A stretch of 64,000 nucleotides of DNA from Ectobacillus funiculus (lineage in GTDB: Bacteria > Bacillota > Bacilli > Bacillales > Bacillaceae_G): NCBI RefSeq assembly GCF_004138295.1, contig NZ_SCFM01000002.1, forward strand, positions 1 through 64,000, written 5' to 3'. Both the position numbers and the translations under genes were made by a program. The notes under the pieces are model-generated. The model made no database searches, had not been told where the DNA came from, and saw only the letters and a list, made by a program, of their open reading frames with translations. Of this stretch, positions 28,091 through 37,944 are shown one piece after another; the first letter of the stretch is position 1; every line of letters starts with the position of its first letter.

Positions 28091-29467
28091 ATGGAACATT
28101 TAGATGTAATTATTATAAATGGAAAGGCAGTTCTTCCTGCAGGTGTAGTGGAAACTGATATTGGCATTAAGGATGGGAAAATTGCTGTTATTAAAAAGGG
28201 GATACAGAATGAAGCGGATTTCATATGGGATGCCGAGGGCCAATATATTTTTCCGGGTATGATTGATGTGCATGTTCATTTTAGTGAACCAGGTAGAGAA
28301 CATTGGGAAGGGTTCCATACAGGTTCCATGATGATGGCGGCAGGAGGGTGCACAACCTATTTTGATATGCCATTAAATGGGATTCCTTCAACAGTGAATC
28401 AAGCTGCCCTTTATGAAAAAGCAAGGTTAGGGAATGAAAAGTCTTTTGTTGATTTTAGCTTATGGGGCGGGCTTGTACCCGGAAATGAAAAGGATCTAGA
28501 GGCTCTTGCTGAATCGGGTGTGATCGGCTTTAAAGCATTTCTCTCTACAACAGGGAATAAGGAGTTTGAAGCGGTTGATGATATATCCTTGCTTAATGGG
28601 ATGAAAATGATCGCTAAGCTCAACAAGGTGTTAGCTCTTCATTCAGAGAGTGCCGCTATTACAAATTGGTTAAAAGAAGAGAAGGAAAAGGAAGGAAAAT
28701 GCAGCGCGGATGATTATTTAGAAACACGTCCGATTATCGCCGAAGTCGAGGCAGTAGAACGCGCCATTTACTATGCAGAGATTACGGGCTGCCCGCTTCA
28801 TTTTGTGCACATTAGCTCAGCTAAGGCGATAGAAAAAATTGAACAAGCGAAGCAAAAAGGAATGAATATAACGGTTGAAACTTGTCCGCATTATTTATTA
28901 TTTAACCATGAGCATTTAAGAGAATTAGGTACGATCGCTAAGTGTGCTCCGCCGCTGCGCGAACAAGAGGAGCAACAAAAATTAATTGCCCTATTAATTG
29001 ATAATAAATTTGATATGATTTCTTCGGATCATTCTCCGTGTCCGTATGACTTAAAGGATCCTAATGTTTATAACTTATTCCAAGCTTGGGGTGGAATTAG
29101 CGGCGGGCAATTCTCATTGCTTTCGATGATTGAGCTTGCTTTACAGTATAATATTCCATTTGAAACAGTAGCGAAGTGGACCGCATCAGCACCCGCTGAG
29201 AGATTTGGGCTTTCAGATCGAAAGGGCAAAATTGCTGAAGGGGCAGACGCTGATTTGGCGATTATTACCTTAGAGGAATCTCATTTCGTTACGGAAGAAA
29301 ACTATTATGCCAAGCATAAACAAAGCTTGTATATAGGCCATACTTTTCCGTGCAAAGTTGTTGGGACTTTTGTCAGAGGAAATGCAGTATTCAAGGATGG
29401 AAGGCTAGCAGCTCAAACTCCTGTTGGTGGCTGGCTGAAGCCTGAGGGGTGTACAGTTGTTAAATAA
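28091..29467 (+). CDS. pucH: Allantoinase
   Basis: Zinc amidohydrolase opening the allantoin ring to allantoate. 458 residues from the ATG at 28091 (eight bases after AAGGAG). Dinuclear metal site: His61 and His63 (DVHVHFSEPG), carboxylated Lys148 (GVIGFKAFLS), His184 (ALHSES), His240 (HFVHISSAK) and Asp313 (SSDHSPCP). Allantoinases with this VHFSEPGREHWEG signature are well separated from hydantoinases. It has its own leader after a terminator, so probably its own promoter. Terminator at 29493. Confidence 0.95.
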   Translation: MEHLDVIIINGKAVLPAGVVETDIGIKDGKIAVIKKGIQNEADFIWDAEGQYIFPGMIDVHVHFSEPGREHWEGFHTGSMMMAAGGCTTYFDMPLNGIPSTVNQAALYEKARLGNEKSFVDFSLWGGLVPGNEKDLEALAESGVIGFKAFLSTTGNKEFEAVDDISLLNGMKMIAKLNKVLALHSESAAITNWLKEEKEKEGKCSADDYLETRPIIAEVEAVERAIYYAEITGCPLHFVHISSAKAIEKIEQAKQKGMNITVETCPHYLLFNHEHLRELGTIAKCAPPLREQEEQQKLIALLIDNKFDMISSDHSPCPYDLKDPNVYNLFQAWGGISGGQFSLLSMIELALQYNIPFETVAKWTASAPAERFGLSDRKGKIAEGADADLAIITLEESHFVTEENYYAKHKQSLYIGHTFPCKVVGTFVRGNAVFKDGRLAAQTPVGGWLKPEGCTVVK

Positions 29468-29492
29468 GCTTGCGTGTTGATAGTAAAGTGTA

Positions 29493-29530
29493 AAAACCTT
29501 TCTCTGAATATGGTTGGAGAAAGGTTTTTT
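29493..29530 (+). terminator. Terminator after pucH
   Basis: Stem AACCTTTCTC(TG) / (G)GAGAAAGGTT then six T. Confidence 0.8.
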
Positions 29531-29872
29531 GCATGCCGATCAGCTTCTTGTAAATAGAGGAAAGAGCTTTGTATGTGTTGTCACACTGCTGTTTCTCCTT
29601 TAGCATGCAGCTTATTTGGAATCCTAGCTGATATTGCTATGCAGGTAGTTTGGGTAGGGGTAGGTGTTTTTATAAGACTCTTTTGAAACGGCACTTAACT
29701 CATTAACGGACGTACTTTTCAAAGCGGCGGCTGAATTTAAGGAGTGGCATAAAGAAGGAAGAAAAGTAGATATCCACTCAGCATAAAGAAAAGATCTGAT
29801 ATTGTCTTTACCAAGTGGGTGATAGTGATATCAAGTAGCCTGATGACGGTATTCAACCAGAGTCGAAAAGAA

Positions 29873-30025
29873 AACCTTAGGCTTAGCCTAAGGTTCCAAA
29901 AGTTTTTTCGGCATGTATTAAAAAACTCTTCCATCAGAGGGATTTTTATGTCAAAGGAAACTAGTAGTCTAGCGTATACGACTTGGAATTGTAAGTATTA
30001 CATTGTATTTGTACCTAGACATTAA
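29873..30025 (+). pseudogene. IS200/IS605-type tnpA relic with left-end hairpin
   Basis: From 29948 the frame reads MSKETSSLAYTTWNCKYYIV then FVPRH and stops; this is the start of a Y1 (HUH) transposase of the IS200 family (family pattern AHTxWNCKYHIVFAPKYRR). The remaining 100 or so residues are gone. Upstream a perfect hairpin ACCTTAGGCT/AGCCTAAGGT (29874-29894) resembles an IS200 left end. The rest of the gap 29531-30092 shows nothing else recognisable. Confidence 0.7.
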
Positions 30026-30092
30026 GGCTGTATTGAAGGCGGTGACGAAAAAGCATCTGCTTCTGTAGGGGGATTGCATCAACGGGTTGCGA

Positions 30093-31490
30093 TTAATTCT
30101 CGAAGATTGTCCCCTTTTTAAATTTTGAATTTTGAAATGCAAACTTTGTTAGAAGAATATATGCAATACCTGCCACTGCAACACCTATAATCCATCCTAG
30201 CTCCACCTTTATAAAGGCGGCGCCGGCACCGATGAGCATCGCGAGCAGCGCGCATGGGTTATATCCGGCAAATAGACCATTTTCCTTATACAAATCTGCA
30301 ATATTTACTTTTTGTTTTCTTAATATGTAATATTCCACTAGTAAAATAGAAACAATTGGACCTAAAAATGCGGAATATACAAGAATGAACATGCCAAGAC
30401 CTTTTGCTGAAGAATCCTGTACAAGCACCCAAGGGAATGAGCAAAGTGCCAGCAGTCCTGTTATGGTAACGGCAGGTTTATATTTCATTTTTGTAAGCAA
30501 AGTAATAACATAGGCTGGCGGAATGATATTGGCAACCATATTTACCGCAATCGCACCTATAACAATAAATGCGGATACGCCTACTGTGATATAAGGATTA
30601 TCTACCACTATTGCAAATGCCTTTACTGGATTGGAAATGCCGGTTGCTGAAGCAAGCATCGCGCCAATTGTAAGGACGAAGCCGTATGCGATTAAAATCG
30701 GCGAGAAGTATAAAAAGCCGCGTTTTACATCGCTAATGCCAGATTTGAGCTCTCTTGAATAGTCAGCTGCGCTTAAAAAGATGGCTGCATAGTTTCCTAA
30801 GAACATCATGATGAATGAAAAGAATGGTAAGCCCCATGATCCTTCTGTATGAACCCATTTTTCCGTAATGACATCGCTGTAAGATGTTAAAAGAATACCA
30901 AATACATAGATCAGTGCTAGCATAATAACAGTAGAAGCAAGAACTTCCACCCATTTGATGGCATGAAAGCCGTATAGCGAAAGTGCGATTTGCACCACCT
31001 GAATTATGGCAAAGCAAATAGCAACATTATCAAAGGTGCCACCTGTAATTACCTTTACGATTTCATTTAAGGCAGTGCCGCCAATCCAGCTTTGAAAGCC
31101 GTACCAAATTACGGCCGGAAAGCCGCGTAAAATTGATGATATGATAGAGCCTTTCATCCCGAATGACATTCTGAGCTGTACAACATATGGTATTCCGGTT
31201 CTATATCCAACCCGGTCGTTTAAAGAAAATAACGTTGAAATGATACCGATTGCTATAGCAGCTGCGATAAATGTCTGAAAGATGTTCAATGTTGCAGTTC
31301 CTGCTACAAACAAACTAGCTCCAAGTGTCATGTTACCTAAATTAACACCGTCCCCAATCCACATAAACATATAGGATATCGGGCCTACTGACCTGCTCTC
31401 TTTCGTTTTTGGCTGTAATGATTGATCCACACCTACAGTATAGTGAACCTGAGTCTCTTCCATAACTTGATTTGCTAAATTCGTAGACAT
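30093..31490 (-). CDS. pucI: Allantoin permease (NCS1 family)
   Basis: Membrane protein of 465 residues, nucleobase:cation symporter-1 family. Signatures: WIGDGVNLGNMTLGASLFVA near the N-terminus, GYRTGIPYVVQLRMSFG and RGFPAVIWYGFQSWIGGTAL, the central NCS1 motifs. Its place at the end of the puc island, convergent with pucH, supports allantoin as substrate. AAGGGG lies about 12 bases before the ATG. Confidence 0.88.
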   Translation of the reverse strand: MSTNLANQVMEETQVHYTVGVDQSLQPKTKESRSVGPISYMFMWIGDGVNLGNMTLGASLFVAGTATLNIFQTFIAAAIAIGIISTLFSLNDRVGYRTGIPYVVQLRMSFGMKGSIISSILRGFPAVIWYGFQSWIGGTALNEIVKVITGGTFDNVAICFAIIQVVQIALSLYGFHAIKWVEVLASTVIMLALIYVFGILLTSYSDVITEKWVHTEGSWGLPFFSFIMMFLGNYAAIFLSAADYSRELKSGISDVKRGFLYFSPILIAYGFVLTIGAMLASATGISNPVKAFAIVVDNPYITVGVSAFIVIGAIAVNMVANIIPPAYVITLLTKMKYKPAVTITGLLALCSFPWVLVQDSSAKGLGMFILVYSAFLGPIVSILLVEYYILRKQKVNIADLYKENGLFAGYNPCALLAMLIGAGAAFIKVELGWIIGVAVAGIAYILLTKFAFQNSKFKKGTIFEN

Positions 31491-32200
31491 TGTGCATCTA
31501 ACCCCTTTTTATTAATGGTAAAATAACAGGGACATATACTAAACAATGTATCCCTGAGTGTATAAACAGTAGCGTATGTAACTATTAACATTGAGCTCAT
31601 GCGATGCTTTTGCTGTACCAATCTCCCTCTGATTCTAGAAAATAAGTTTTTTGAATGACTGCCAATAATAAATATGAAACATTTTGTAACAATCGATCGT
31701 TCGTGTTATATAATGCATCTTTTTGTGTAATGAAACTTAACATAAATTTAGTTTATAGGATGTTTCTTTAAGAGTCATTGGAAGAAATGTGAATTTTTTG
31801 AGTTTTTATTTGTACTTTCTAACTAAAAGTATATAAGCATCAAAGTGGAATGTTTCTCCTAGCATCGTTTTAGGAAGGAAAAAGTCGAGTGTTTTCGTGG
31901 AAATGCGTCACTGTCTTTATAGTTAAGAAGCAATTTATAGTAGTTGATGAAAAGTAATTTTATATAATGTTACTTAAGTGAAAAGACTAGGCTCCTTGTA
32001 TTGTAAGGAGTAGTGTTATTTTAGGAGGTTCCTTCTTAAAGGAGATCTGTATGTGGTTTCCATCTCAGTAAAGTTCAAGATTTGTGCCAGGGATTAAAAA
32101 ATGTTAGAAATTCTTACAAAAAGAAGGATTTTTTTCACAATGCTTATCAAAAAAATAGCTAAGAAGAATACTTGCTTAAGCAATATGAAAAGAGGAATCA
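31491..32200. other. Long AT-rich intergenic region
   Basis: Contains the upstream region of pucI. I see no gene, repeat copy or riboswitch in it. Confidence 0.4.
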
Positions 32201-32341
32201 ATGGGGGAGCAGCAAGGGATGGCTATGGCTATTTGCCATCCTGATTGTCCGAGGACAGTAGAGAAGGTTGCTCGCCTTGTACATCACCAAATAAACTCAG
32301 CTGGTAATACGCGTTTTGTTTATCGAGTAGATCAGAAGCTG
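32201..32341 (+). CDS. Possible small protein or gene fragment (46 aa)
   Basis: The frame begins MGEQQGMAMAICHPDCPRTV and ends with FVYRVDQKL, with AAAGAGGAATCA before the ATG. I do not recognise it; it may be the remnant of a longer gene. Confidence 0.25.
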
Positions 32342-32367
32342 TAATGCCAATAAGACGTATGAGGAAT

Positions 32368-33219
32368 TTAAGATGGTACATAGATAGGGTAAAAAGTTCT
32401 TATACTTCTCCCGTCACGGCTTCTAGATAGCTCAAGTTTATAATGTACCCCATTGATTACAGCATCCTCAGCAGCAGATTCTTGAGAGGCAGCTCGTACA
32501 GCTCCTAATGCTAAAATACCCTCAGCACTTACGCCAACAAAAAAGCCGCAGTTCTTTTTAATCAATTTAACGAAACGATTTTTTTGATAATCAAAGGCCT
32601 TTAAGTGATATCCAACTGTAATGACATCCAGTGTATTGCAAATTTGTTCAGAGGGAACTGAACAATTCATTACAATTTGATCTTGACGATGTTCATTTAT
32701 GTCTGCGTTATCTTCAAGCCAATACTTGTACCAAAAATGATGTCCTACGAGCCTTTTACTTTGCTGTTCCCCAATAAATACATGCTCGAATCCTGATAAA
32801 TCTTTCCCGTTCTCTGAATTGAATTGTCGGAACCATAAGTCATGTAAATATGTATACCATTGTAATTCGCTAAATTTCCGATTGGATTTTTCCTCAATAA
32901 ATTGCTTTGCTATTCTACTAGGAAAAGATTGAATGGCCATTTTTAAAAAGTCTTCCACTTCTACTAATTCGTTTATTGTGTTTTTCTCTTTGTTTTTTTG
33001 ATTTAATGCATAGTTATTAAAAAGCTTTTCTACTAATTGATAGCTGCTTCTTTTTTCTTCAGGTATATACACTTCCTTTAGAATATGGTGTTCTGGACGG
33101 CAATTTTTTGTATTCACAACAACGTATCCTCGGGATTTATCTTTATCCTCACTGCTTGAAATCGGTCTTATCCCGTTGCCTTCCATATCTGCATCCCAAA
33201 TGGCCTGATAAATATTCAT
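32368..33219 (-). CDS. XendoU (EndoU)-family protein, predicted endoribonuclease
   Basis: 283 residues, free-standing, no signal peptide. It matches the XendoU fold pattern: LSGFEHVFIGEQ with candidate catalytic His146, GHHFWYKYW with His160/His161 (compare GxHNW in eukaryotic XendoU), the GFFVGVSAEGILALGAVRAA block (compare GTSPEFE-type), and C-terminal IRTFYPIYVPS. Eukaryotic XendoU proteins have about this length and order, whereas most bacterial EndoU domains are C-terminal toxin tips of large polymorphic proteins. No immunity gene, secretion gene or toxin N-terminus flanks it. RNase activity is inferred from the family. GGGAGGG precedes the ATG. Confidence 0.72.
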   Translation of the reverse strand: MNIYQAIWDADMEGNGIRPISSSEDKDKSRGYVVVNTKNCRPEHHILKEVYIPEEKRSSYQLVEKLFNNYALNQKNKEKNTINELVEVEDFLKMAIQSFPSRIAKQFIEEKSNRKFSELQWYTYLHDLWFRQFNSENGKDLSGFEHVFIGEQQSKRLVGHHFWYKYWLEDNADINEHRQDQIVMNCSVPSEQICNTLDVITVGYHLKAFDYQKNRFVKLIKKNCGFFVGVSAEGILALGAVRAASQESAAEDAVINGVHYKLELSRSRDGRSIRTFYPIYVPS

Positions 33220-33600
33220 ATCGATCCCTCCCTAAGCATATAGTCGGGCGAATAGTAGATAGAACATGGTTAATATAATTTACTAAACCTACGCCTTATA
33301 TTCTTATTTCAAAATATGAAAACTAACTTCCTTGTGATTTTTTCAAAATTTGCAGATGATTCAACCTATTGACAAATGAATTGGAGCAGGCTGCTCAGCA
33401 TCTTTGAAAGAAGTGTTTAAGCGAAAATCTGTTCACTCAAGCTTAGAGAAGACATATGTATAAGTAAAATTTGAATTAACTTAACAAAACAACATTGTTT
33501 GACGCCTTATGCAGGGTCTCTATCCGCTGTGGAGACCTGTAATTAAAAGATGTTGGACTGCTATGAAAAGTTTTTCAAAAGGAAAGAGTTTTACTATTGA
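33220..33600. other. Intergenic, nothing recognised
   Basis: AT-rich sequence between the EndoU-like gene and csoR; no gene, hairpin or repeat copy identified. Confidence 0.4.
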
Positions 33601-33605
33601 TTTCA

Positions 33606-33631
33606 TACCTAATACCTGTATAGTGTATATA
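33606..33631. promoter_or_regulatory. Possible CsoR operator upstream of csoR
   Basis: ATACCTAATACCTGTATAGT is a degenerate version of the TACC...GGTA dyad seen upstream of copZ and copA; it would give autoregulation. Confidence 0.3.
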
Positions 33632-33664
33632 AAGATGTTTATCACAACAAATGAGGTGATATAG

Positions 33665-33976
33665 ATGGAGCATTGTGAAGATAGCGGCCTAGATGAAAAG
33701 ATGGTTCCGAGAACAGAGGGAGAAATTGAAAGTCTCATTAAACGCTTGAAACGTATTGAAGGGCAAGTGCGCGGTGTGCAAAAAATGGTGGAGGATAACC
33801 GTTATTGTGTAGATATCCTAGTTCAGATTTCAGCGATTAACGCCGCATTAAATAAAGTAGGGTTCAATTTATTGGAGCGCCATACGAAGCATTGTGTGTC
33901 TAAGGCTGTTCGTGAAGGAAATGGAGAAGATTCTATTCAAGAGTTGATGAACGTGATTAAACAGTTTTCCAAATAA
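33665..33976 (+). CDS. csoR: Copper-sensing repressor CsoR
   Basis: Cu(I)-responsive repressor of 103 residues. The DUF156 helical bundle has RLKRIEGQVRGVQKMVED, and the Cu(I) ligands Cys48 (NRYCVDIL), His73 and Cys77 (ERHTKHCVS) form the Cys-His-Cys set that separates CsoR from FrmR/RcnR members. It heads a csoR-copZ-copA cluster, with dyads before copZ and copA as targets. RBS GAGGTGATATAG. Confidence 0.93.
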   Translation: MEHCEDSGLDEKMVPRTEGEIESLIKRLKRIEGQVRGVQKMVEDNRYCVDILVQISAINAALNKVGFNLLERHTKHCVSKAVREGNGEDSIQELMNVIKQFSK

Positions 33977-33993
33977 AGAAGAATATTTCAAGT

Positions 33994-34031
33994 AAAAAGA
34001 GGTGATGTTGTAATTGAATCACCTCTTTTTC
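33994..34031 (+). terminator. Terminator after csoR
   Basis: Stem AAAAAGAGGTGAT / ATCACCTCTTTTT with a short loop. Confidence 0.8.
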
Positions 34032-34140
34032 GCATACTACAAGGTAGGACTTCTTGTCGAGGATAAAATAACACTATGTTATGAGTAAAGATGTCGGCCG
34101 CAGCGTAAAAACATGAAAAAATAGTTAAATGCCCTATTGC

Positions 34141-34162
34141 ATACTTTAGGGGGGTATAGTAT
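34141..34162. promoter_or_regulatory. CsoR operator upstream of copZ
   Basis: ATACTTTAGGGGGGTATAGT followed by AT resembles the known CsoR box (TACCCYACGGGGGTATGGTA type). It lies in the 296-bp copZ leader where the promoter should be. Confidence 0.65.
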
Positions 34163-34272
34163 ATTGTAATCAAGAAGAGCAAATAAGCATGAACCGATAT
34201 ACGAATATGATCGAGTCAACGGGTCCTGTAGTATCGTCGGTAAATGTATGAAAATAAGGGAGGAACTTTATA

Positions 34273-34479
34273 ATGGAAAAGGTAATTTTACAAGTAGGCG
34301 GAATGTCTTGTGGTCATTGTGTAAATGCAATTGAGGGAAGCGTTGGGAAGTTAAGCGGTGTTCATAATGTGAACGTAAACTTGGCTAAGGGAACGGTTGC
34401 GGTAGAATTCGAGCCGAGTACGGTAACATTGACAGCAATTAAGGAAGAAATTGATGATCAAGGGTATGAATTAGCATAA
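34273..34479 (+). CDS. copZ: Copper chaperone CopZ
   Basis: A 68-residue heavy-metal-associated domain. The Cu(I) motif is GGMSCGHCVNAI with Cys13 and Cys16, and LAKGTVAVEF and GYEL complete the ferredoxin-like fold. It delivers Cu(I) to CopA. GGGAGGAAC precedes the ATG. A terminator and a CsoR-type dyad separate it from copA. Confidence 0.94.
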   Translation: MEKVILQVGGMSCGHCVNAIEGSVGKLSGVHNVNVNLAKGTVAVEFEPSTVTLTAIKEEIDDQGYELA

Positions 34480-34505
34480 AGCGTGCGTAACTGCACGCTT
34501 TTTTT
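34480..34505 (+). terminator. Terminator between copZ and copA
   Basis: Perfect 7-bp stem AGCGTGC / GCACGCT then seven T, one base after the copZ stop codon. It should reduce copA transcription relative to copZ. Confidence 0.75.
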
Positions 34506-34516
34506 GAAAAAACGAC

Positions 34517-34535
34517 ATACCCTACACAGGTATAT
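34517..34535. promoter_or_regulatory. CsoR-type operator directly before copA
   Basis: ATACCCTACACAGGTATAT has the TACCC...GGTAT dyad and abuts the copA SD (GGAGGG, 34536). There is no room for a promoter downstream of it. Confidence 0.55.
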
Positions 34536-34548
34536 GGAGGGAATGGAT

Positions 34549-36966
34549 ATGAGCAGTACCGAACAGGAGGTAAGCCTGCAGATTGAAGGCATGACATGTG
34601 CCGCATGTGCCAGCCGCATTGAAAAAGGGCTCAAAAAAGTGCCAGGTGTGGTGGAAGCAAATGTGAATTTTGCGTTGGAAAAATCCAATGTTAGATTCAA
34701 TCCGGCAGCCACTAATATAGAAGAGCTGCAGAAAAAGGTAGAAGCTCTCGGCTACCATGTTAGAAATGAGAAGGCAGAACTGGACATCACGGGTATGACG
34801 TGTGCGGCTTGTGCAACTCGAATTGAGAAAGGGCTTAACAAGCTGCCGGGCGTGACTAAGGCAACTGTCAACTTGGCACTGGAAACGGCTGCAGTCGAGT
34901 ATAATCCATCAGAGGTTGGAACAATTGAAATGGTCCAGCGAGTAGAAAAGCTTGGGTATGGAGCAACAGTAAAAGGCGACAAAACGGTAGATATCGCCCA
35001 GCAACGCCAGCAAGAGCTTGACGCACAAACAGGAAAGTTTTTATTTTCGCTTATTTTGAGCGTACCTTTACTATGGGCAATGGTAAGTCATTTTTCTTTT
35101 ACATCTTTTATTCCGCTGCCTGATATGCTCATAAACCCTTGGGTGCAGCTCGCACTTGCTACACCGGTTCAGTTTATAGTAGGAAAGCAATTTTATATAG
35201 GAGCTTATAAAGCATTACGGAACAAAAGCGCCAACATGGATGTTCTTGTGGCACTTGGCACGAGCGCAGCATACTTTTATAGCTTATACTTAACGATTTT
35301 ATCCATCGGCTCTGCCGCGCATATGGTGGAATTGTACTATGAAACAAGTGCGGTTCTTATTACACTCATTCTTCTGGGAAAGCTGTTTGAGGCGAGAGCA
35401 AAAGGCCGTTCGTCTGAAGCGATTAAGAAATTGATGGGACTGCAAGCGAAAACGGCAACAGTTTTACGTAAGGAGCAAGAAATAGAAATTCCGTTTGAAC
35501 AGGTTCAGGTCGGGGACATTGTGTATGTAAAACCAGGGGAAAAGGTGCCGGTTGACGGTGTTATCACGGAGGGGCGCTCCGCTCTTGATGAGTCCATGCT
35601 GACTGGAGAGAGTGTTCCTGTTGATAAAGCAGTAGGAGATGCTGTTATTGGAGCAACGGTTAATAAAAATGGATTTCTGAAAATCAAGGCGACAAAGGTA
35701 GGTCGTGATACGGCGTTAGCGCAAATCATTAAGGTGGTAGAAGAGGCGCAAGGATCAAAAGCACCGATTCAGCGATTGGCAGATCAGATTTCCGGGATTT
35801 TTGTTCCGATTGTTGTTGGAATTGCAATCCTCACTTTTTTTACATGGTATGTATGGGTAAGTCCAGGAGAGTTTGCGGTTGCGCTAGAGAAGCTAATAGC
35901 AGTGCTGGTGATTGCCTGCCCGTGCGCACTCGGATTAGCGACGCCAACGTCTATTATGGCAGGATCCGGACGGGCGGCAGAGTTCGGCATCCTGTTTAAA
36001 GGCGGCGAGCATTTGGAAATGACACATCAGCTGGATACTGTCATTTTAGATAAAACAGGAACTGTTACAAATGGTACGCCTGAGCTGACAGATGTGATTA
36101 TTGCAGAGGGTTTTCACGAAGCAGAGGTTTTGAGCTTAGTAGGGTCTGCAGAAAAGCAATCTGAGCATCCGTTGGCGCAGGCGATTGTAGAAGGAATTAG
36201 AAAGAGAAACATTGCGTATAAGACAGTTGCTGCTTTTGAAGCTATTCCAGGCTATGGGGTGCAGGCTACGGTAGAGGGGCGGACAGTTATGATTGGCACC
36301 CGCAAGCTCTTGAGAAATAATCATATTACCATGGAACATGCAGAAAACAAAATGGAGCAGCTGGAGTGTCAAGGGAAAACAGTCATGTTAGTAGCAATTG
36401 ATGACCGGTATGCGGGAATTATCGCAGTGGCTGATACTGTTAAACAAACATCCAAAGAGGCAGTCGCACGATTAAGAGAAATGGGCTTGGATGTTATCAT
36501 GATCACCGGTGACAACAAACAAACAGCGCAGGCGATCGCACAACAGGTTGGCATTGAGAAGGTAATTGCAGAGGTGCTGCCGGAAGGAAAGGCGGCAGAA
36601 GTAAAGAAACTGCAGGAGCAAGGGGAAAAAGTTGCAATGGTCGGAGACGGGATTAATGATGCACCAGCTTTGGCGCTTGCTGACATTGGCATGGCCATCG
36701 GAACTGGAACGGATGTGGCGATGGAAGCGGCGGATCTTACGCTTATGAGAGGTGATTTGAACAGTATTGCTGATGCGATTTTTATGAGCAAGAGAACCAT
36801 TCGCAATATTAAACAAAACTTATTCTGGGCGTTTGCTTACAATGCTCTGGGCATCCCGATAGCAGCTTTAGGATTTTTGGCACCATGGGTAGCGGGGGCT
36901 GCCATGGCATTTAGTTCTGTATCAGTTGTACTCAATGCGCTGCGTCTGCAACGAGTAAAGCTATAA
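34549..36966 (+). CDS. copA: Copper-exporting P1B-type ATPase
   Basis: Cu(I) efflux pump in the cell membrane, 805 residues from the ATG at 34549 (seven bases after GGAGGG). Two N-terminal metal-binding domains, each with GMTCAAC (Cys17/Cys20 and Cys85/Cys88). The transmembrane CPC is at about 457-459 ([16 protein letters not shown]), TGES is in the actuator, the phosphorylation site DKTGT has Asp501, and SEHPL and [10 protein letters not shown] lie in the nucleotide and hinge regions. All catalytic motifs are intact. The His-rich exported protein gene follows after 13 bases, probably in the same transcript. Confidence 0.95.
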   Translation: MSSTEQEVSLQIEGMTCAACASRIEKGLKKVPGVVEANVNFALEKSNVRFNPAATNIEELQKKVEALGYHVRNEKAELDITGMTCAACATRIEKGLNKLPGVTKATVNLALETAAVEYNPSEVGTIEMVQRVEKLGYGATVKGDKTVDIAQQRQQELDAQTGKFLFSLILSVPLLWAMVSHFSFTSFIPLPDMLINPWVQLALATPVQFIVGKQFYIGAYKALRNKSANMDVLVALGTSAAYFYSLYLTILSIGSAAHMVELYYETSAVLITLILLGKLFEARAKGRSSEAIKKLMGLQAKTATVLRKEQEIEIPFEQVQVGDIVYVKPGEKVPVDGVITEGRSALDESMLTGESVPVDKAVGDAVIGATVNKNGFLKIKATKVGRDTALAQIIKVVEEAQGSKAPIQRLADQISGIFVPIVVGIAILTFFTWYVWVSPGEFAVALEKLIAVLVIACPCALGLATPTSIMAGSGRAAEFGILFKGGEHLEMTHQLDTVILDKTGTVTNGTPELTDVIIAEGFHEAEVLSLVGSAEKQSEHPLAQAIVEGIRKRNIAYKTVAAFEAIPGYGVQATVEGRTVMIGTRKLLRNNHITMEHAENKMEQLECQGKTVMLVAIDDRYAGIIAVADTVKQTSKEAVARLREMGLDVIMITGDNKQTAQAIAQQVGIEKVIAEVLPEGKAAEVKKLQEQGEKVAMVGDGINDAPALALADIGMAIGTGTDVAMEAADLTLMRGDLNSIADAIFMSKRTIRNIKQNLFWAFAYNALGIPIAALGFLAPWVAGAAMAFSSVSVVLNALRLQRVKL

Positions 36967-36979
36967 GGAGGAGCAAAGA

Positions 36980-37804
36980 ATGAAAAAATGGCTGATATCG
37001 GCAATTGTCTATCTCCTCATTGTCATCGGGGGGTATGCTGCCTGGAAGAGTATAAGCGGGGAGGATGCGGCTTCAGAGCAGGGGGAGCATTCACAGCAGC
37101 ATGCGGCAACAGCAGCAGATGAGCATGCACATGAAGGTCATGATGACCCGCAACAGCAAGTGAGTGAAGTAAAGTCTACGGTAGAATATAAGGACGGTAC
37201 ATTATACATTGGATTAACAGACAGTGCCAATCAACCGGTAAATGACCTAGAAATCAACCATGAGAAGCTAATGCATTTTATTATTGTAAGCGAGGACCTC
37301 CAGCAGTATTATCACGTGCACCCAACAAAGGCAGGAGACGGCAAGTTTGAAGTAGCGCTTCCGTTACAGGAAGGAACATATAAAGCATTTATTGACATTA
37401 AGCCAAAAGATTTAAACTATCAGGTGGAGCCGGTTGTTGTGCAGGTTGGAGATGCAGCGGAGCATCATCATGAAACGGCATTGACACCTGAAACACAGTT
37501 CACAAAAACAATAGCTGGAAAAACACTGACAATGGAGCCTGATTCCTTCAAGGCAGGGGAACCTATTACACTCTCCTTCTCCTTTGCAGATGGAACAGTG
37601 CCGGAGCCATATTTAGGAGCTTTGGGACATGTAGTGATTTTAGATGAGCATGGTGAAACATATGTCCATGTCCATCCTGCTTCCCAGACAGACACAAAAT
37701 TTGAAACAACATTCGCTAAGCCCGGTGTATATAAAATATGGGCTGAGTTTCAGTTCCAAGGGAAAGTGATCACTTATCCATTTACAGTAAAAGTTGAATC
37801 CTAA
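36980..37804 (+). CDS. His-rich membrane-anchored protein of the copper operon
   Basis: 274 residues. An N-terminal hydrophobic segment (ISAIVYLLIVIGGYAAW) without a lipobox makes it an anchored or secreted protein facing outside. A His/Gln/Glu-rich stretch follows (HSQQHAA, DEHAHEGHDD), then two related beta-rich modules, each with a His motif: YYHVHP near residue 115 and YVHVHP near 226, preceded by LMHFIIVSEDL and LGHVVILDEHG. This YtkA/FixH-like two-module pattern and the place behind copA suggest extracytoplasmic copper binding. Inference from context. Confidence 0.72.
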   Translation: MKKWLISAIVYLLIVIGGYAAWKSISGEDAASEQGEHSQQHAATAADEHAHEGHDDPQQQVSEVKSTVEYKDGTLYIGLTDSANQPVNDLEINHEKLMHFIIVSEDLQQYYHVHPTKAGDGKFEVALPLQEGTYKAFIDIKPKDLNYQVEPVVVQVGDAAEHHHETALTPETQFTKTIAGKTLTMEPDSFKAGEPITLSFSFADGTVPEPYLGALGHVVILDEHGETYVHVHPASQTDTKFETTFAKPGVYKIWAEFQFQGKVITYPFTVKVES

Positions 37805-37913
37805 AAATTTATATAAAATTAGGATATAATTAGCAAGGGAAGGTTTATTTAGTAGCGGCTTCTAATAGCCCTTCGATTAATAAAGATAAGTATTCTTCTC
37901 TTTATATACTCTG

Positions 37914-37943
37914 AATCATAGGCAAACAGCCTATGATTTTTTT
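37914..37943 (+). terminator. Terminator after the copper operon
   Basis: Stem AATCATAGGC / GCCTATGATT then T-run. Confidence 0.8.
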
Positions 37944-37944
37944 C

